From Paracoccus tegillarcae (GTDB lineage: Bacteria; Pseudomonadota; Alphaproteobacteria; Rhodobacterales; Rhodobacteraceae): a stretch of DNA of 64,000 bases. Position numbers and translations under genes: made by a program. Below are positions 63,724 to 64,000 of this stretch, piece after piece. The DNA lies in NCBI RefSeq assembly GCF_002847305.1, contig NZ_CP025408.1, positions 3,245,001-3,309,000 on the forward strand, given 5' to 3'. Every line of letters starts with the position of its first letter. The first letter of the stretch is position 1. The notes under the pieces are model-generated. The model had not been told where the DNA came from. It made no database searches and saw only the letters and a program-made list of their open reading frames with translations.

Positions 63724-64000
63724 ATGTTTGACCCGACCAGCCTAAAATATGACGCCAAAGGGCTGATCCCCGCGATTGCGCAGTCACCCGAAGGCGAGGT
63801 TCTGATGATGGCCTGGATGAATATCGAAGCCGTCAAACGCACGCTGCAATCGGGTCAGGTCACCTATTGGTCGCGTTCGCGGCAGGATTTCTGGATCAAG
63901 GGCGAGACCAGCGGACATCTGCAAAAACTGATCGAAATGCGCGTGGATTGTGATCGCGACTGCCTGTTGATGATTGTGGATCAAACCGGCCCGGCCTGTC
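63724..64000 (+). CDS. hisI: Phosphoribosyl-AMP cyclohydrolase HisI (N-terminal 92 residues)
   Basis: Starts at an ATG with AAGGAAA upstream; runs off the right edge. MFDPTSLKYDAKGLIPAIAQ, then VLMMAWMN, TLQSGQVTYWSRSRQ and WIKGETSGHLQKL are the family hallmarks; the metal-binding VDCDRDCLLM is present. It opens the adenine ring in histidine synthesis. The C-terminal end is missing from the window. Confidence 0.93.
   Translation, partial: MFDPTSLKYDAKGLIPAIAQSPEGEVLMMAWMNIEAVKRTLQSGQVTYWSRSRQDFWIKGETSGHLQKLIEMRVDCDRDCLLMIVDQTGPAC

Overview
The window looks like chromosomal DNA of a Rhodobacteraceae-type alphaproteobacterium, plausibly Paracoccus or a close relative. This is inferred from the high G+C, the adjacent sciP-ctrA pair with CtrA-type TTAA-N7-TTAA boxes, the pyrH...frr-uppS-cdsA-dxr-rseP-bamA-ompH envelope run, a NavAb-like sodium channel, a form II (CoxL-type) molybdenum hydroxylase cluster, and short spacings with many 4-base ATGA gene overlaps. 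No comparison was run, so the genus is an inference.

Layout. Positions 1-4375 are an accessory island lying against the 3' side of tRNA-Asn (4585-4659). It has lower G+C, no recognisable housekeeping genes, a glycosyltransferase, and a chain of four translationally coupled genes headed by a protein of the tRNA-guanine transglycosylase (TGT/DpdA-like) superfamily. From 4718 the sequence becomes core-like: an MBL hydrolase, an orphan sensor kinase, lon, an HU-like protein, tRNA-Val and a potB-potC-potA type ABC transporter without its binding protein. Next come a coupled hydrolase-P450-YjbR operon, an M48 peptidase, DedA, a VWA protein, putA, ppx/gppA, rlmE, and a divergent Lrp-regulator/membrane-protein pair with two adjacent palindromes between them. 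An AraC regulator, miaA and the long pyrH to ompH run follow. That run carries a voltage-gated sodium channel gene between pyrH and frr.

At 39787-46281 is a molybdenum hydroxylase cluster (moxR, VWA/coxE, coxG, coxS, coxL, coxM). Its CoxL carries the form II signature AYRGAGR, so it should not be called a proven CO dehydrogenase. At 46432-52758 on the minus strand lies a sulfur-handling operon: DUF2892, two YeeE/YedE halves, an ETHE1-like MBL protein, a DUF442-SQOR-like fusion and SulP. A Crp/Fnr regulator sits upstream. The fusion keeps one of the two redox cysteines of human-type SQOR but has valine at the other.

The right end holds tRNA-Ser, a GSCFA protein, a lipoprotein, sufE, mnmA, the cell-cycle pair sciP-ctrA, ligA and recG. 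It ends with a 31-codon membrane ORF behind a perfect CtrA box, an IscU-like scaffold and the start of hisI.

The most unusual items are the TGT-like coupled cassette beside tRNA-Asn, the CtrA-box small ORF, the sodium channel inside the translation/envelope operon, and the cysteine-depleted DUF442-SQOR fusion. No CRISPR array, insertion sequence or integrase gene was seen.
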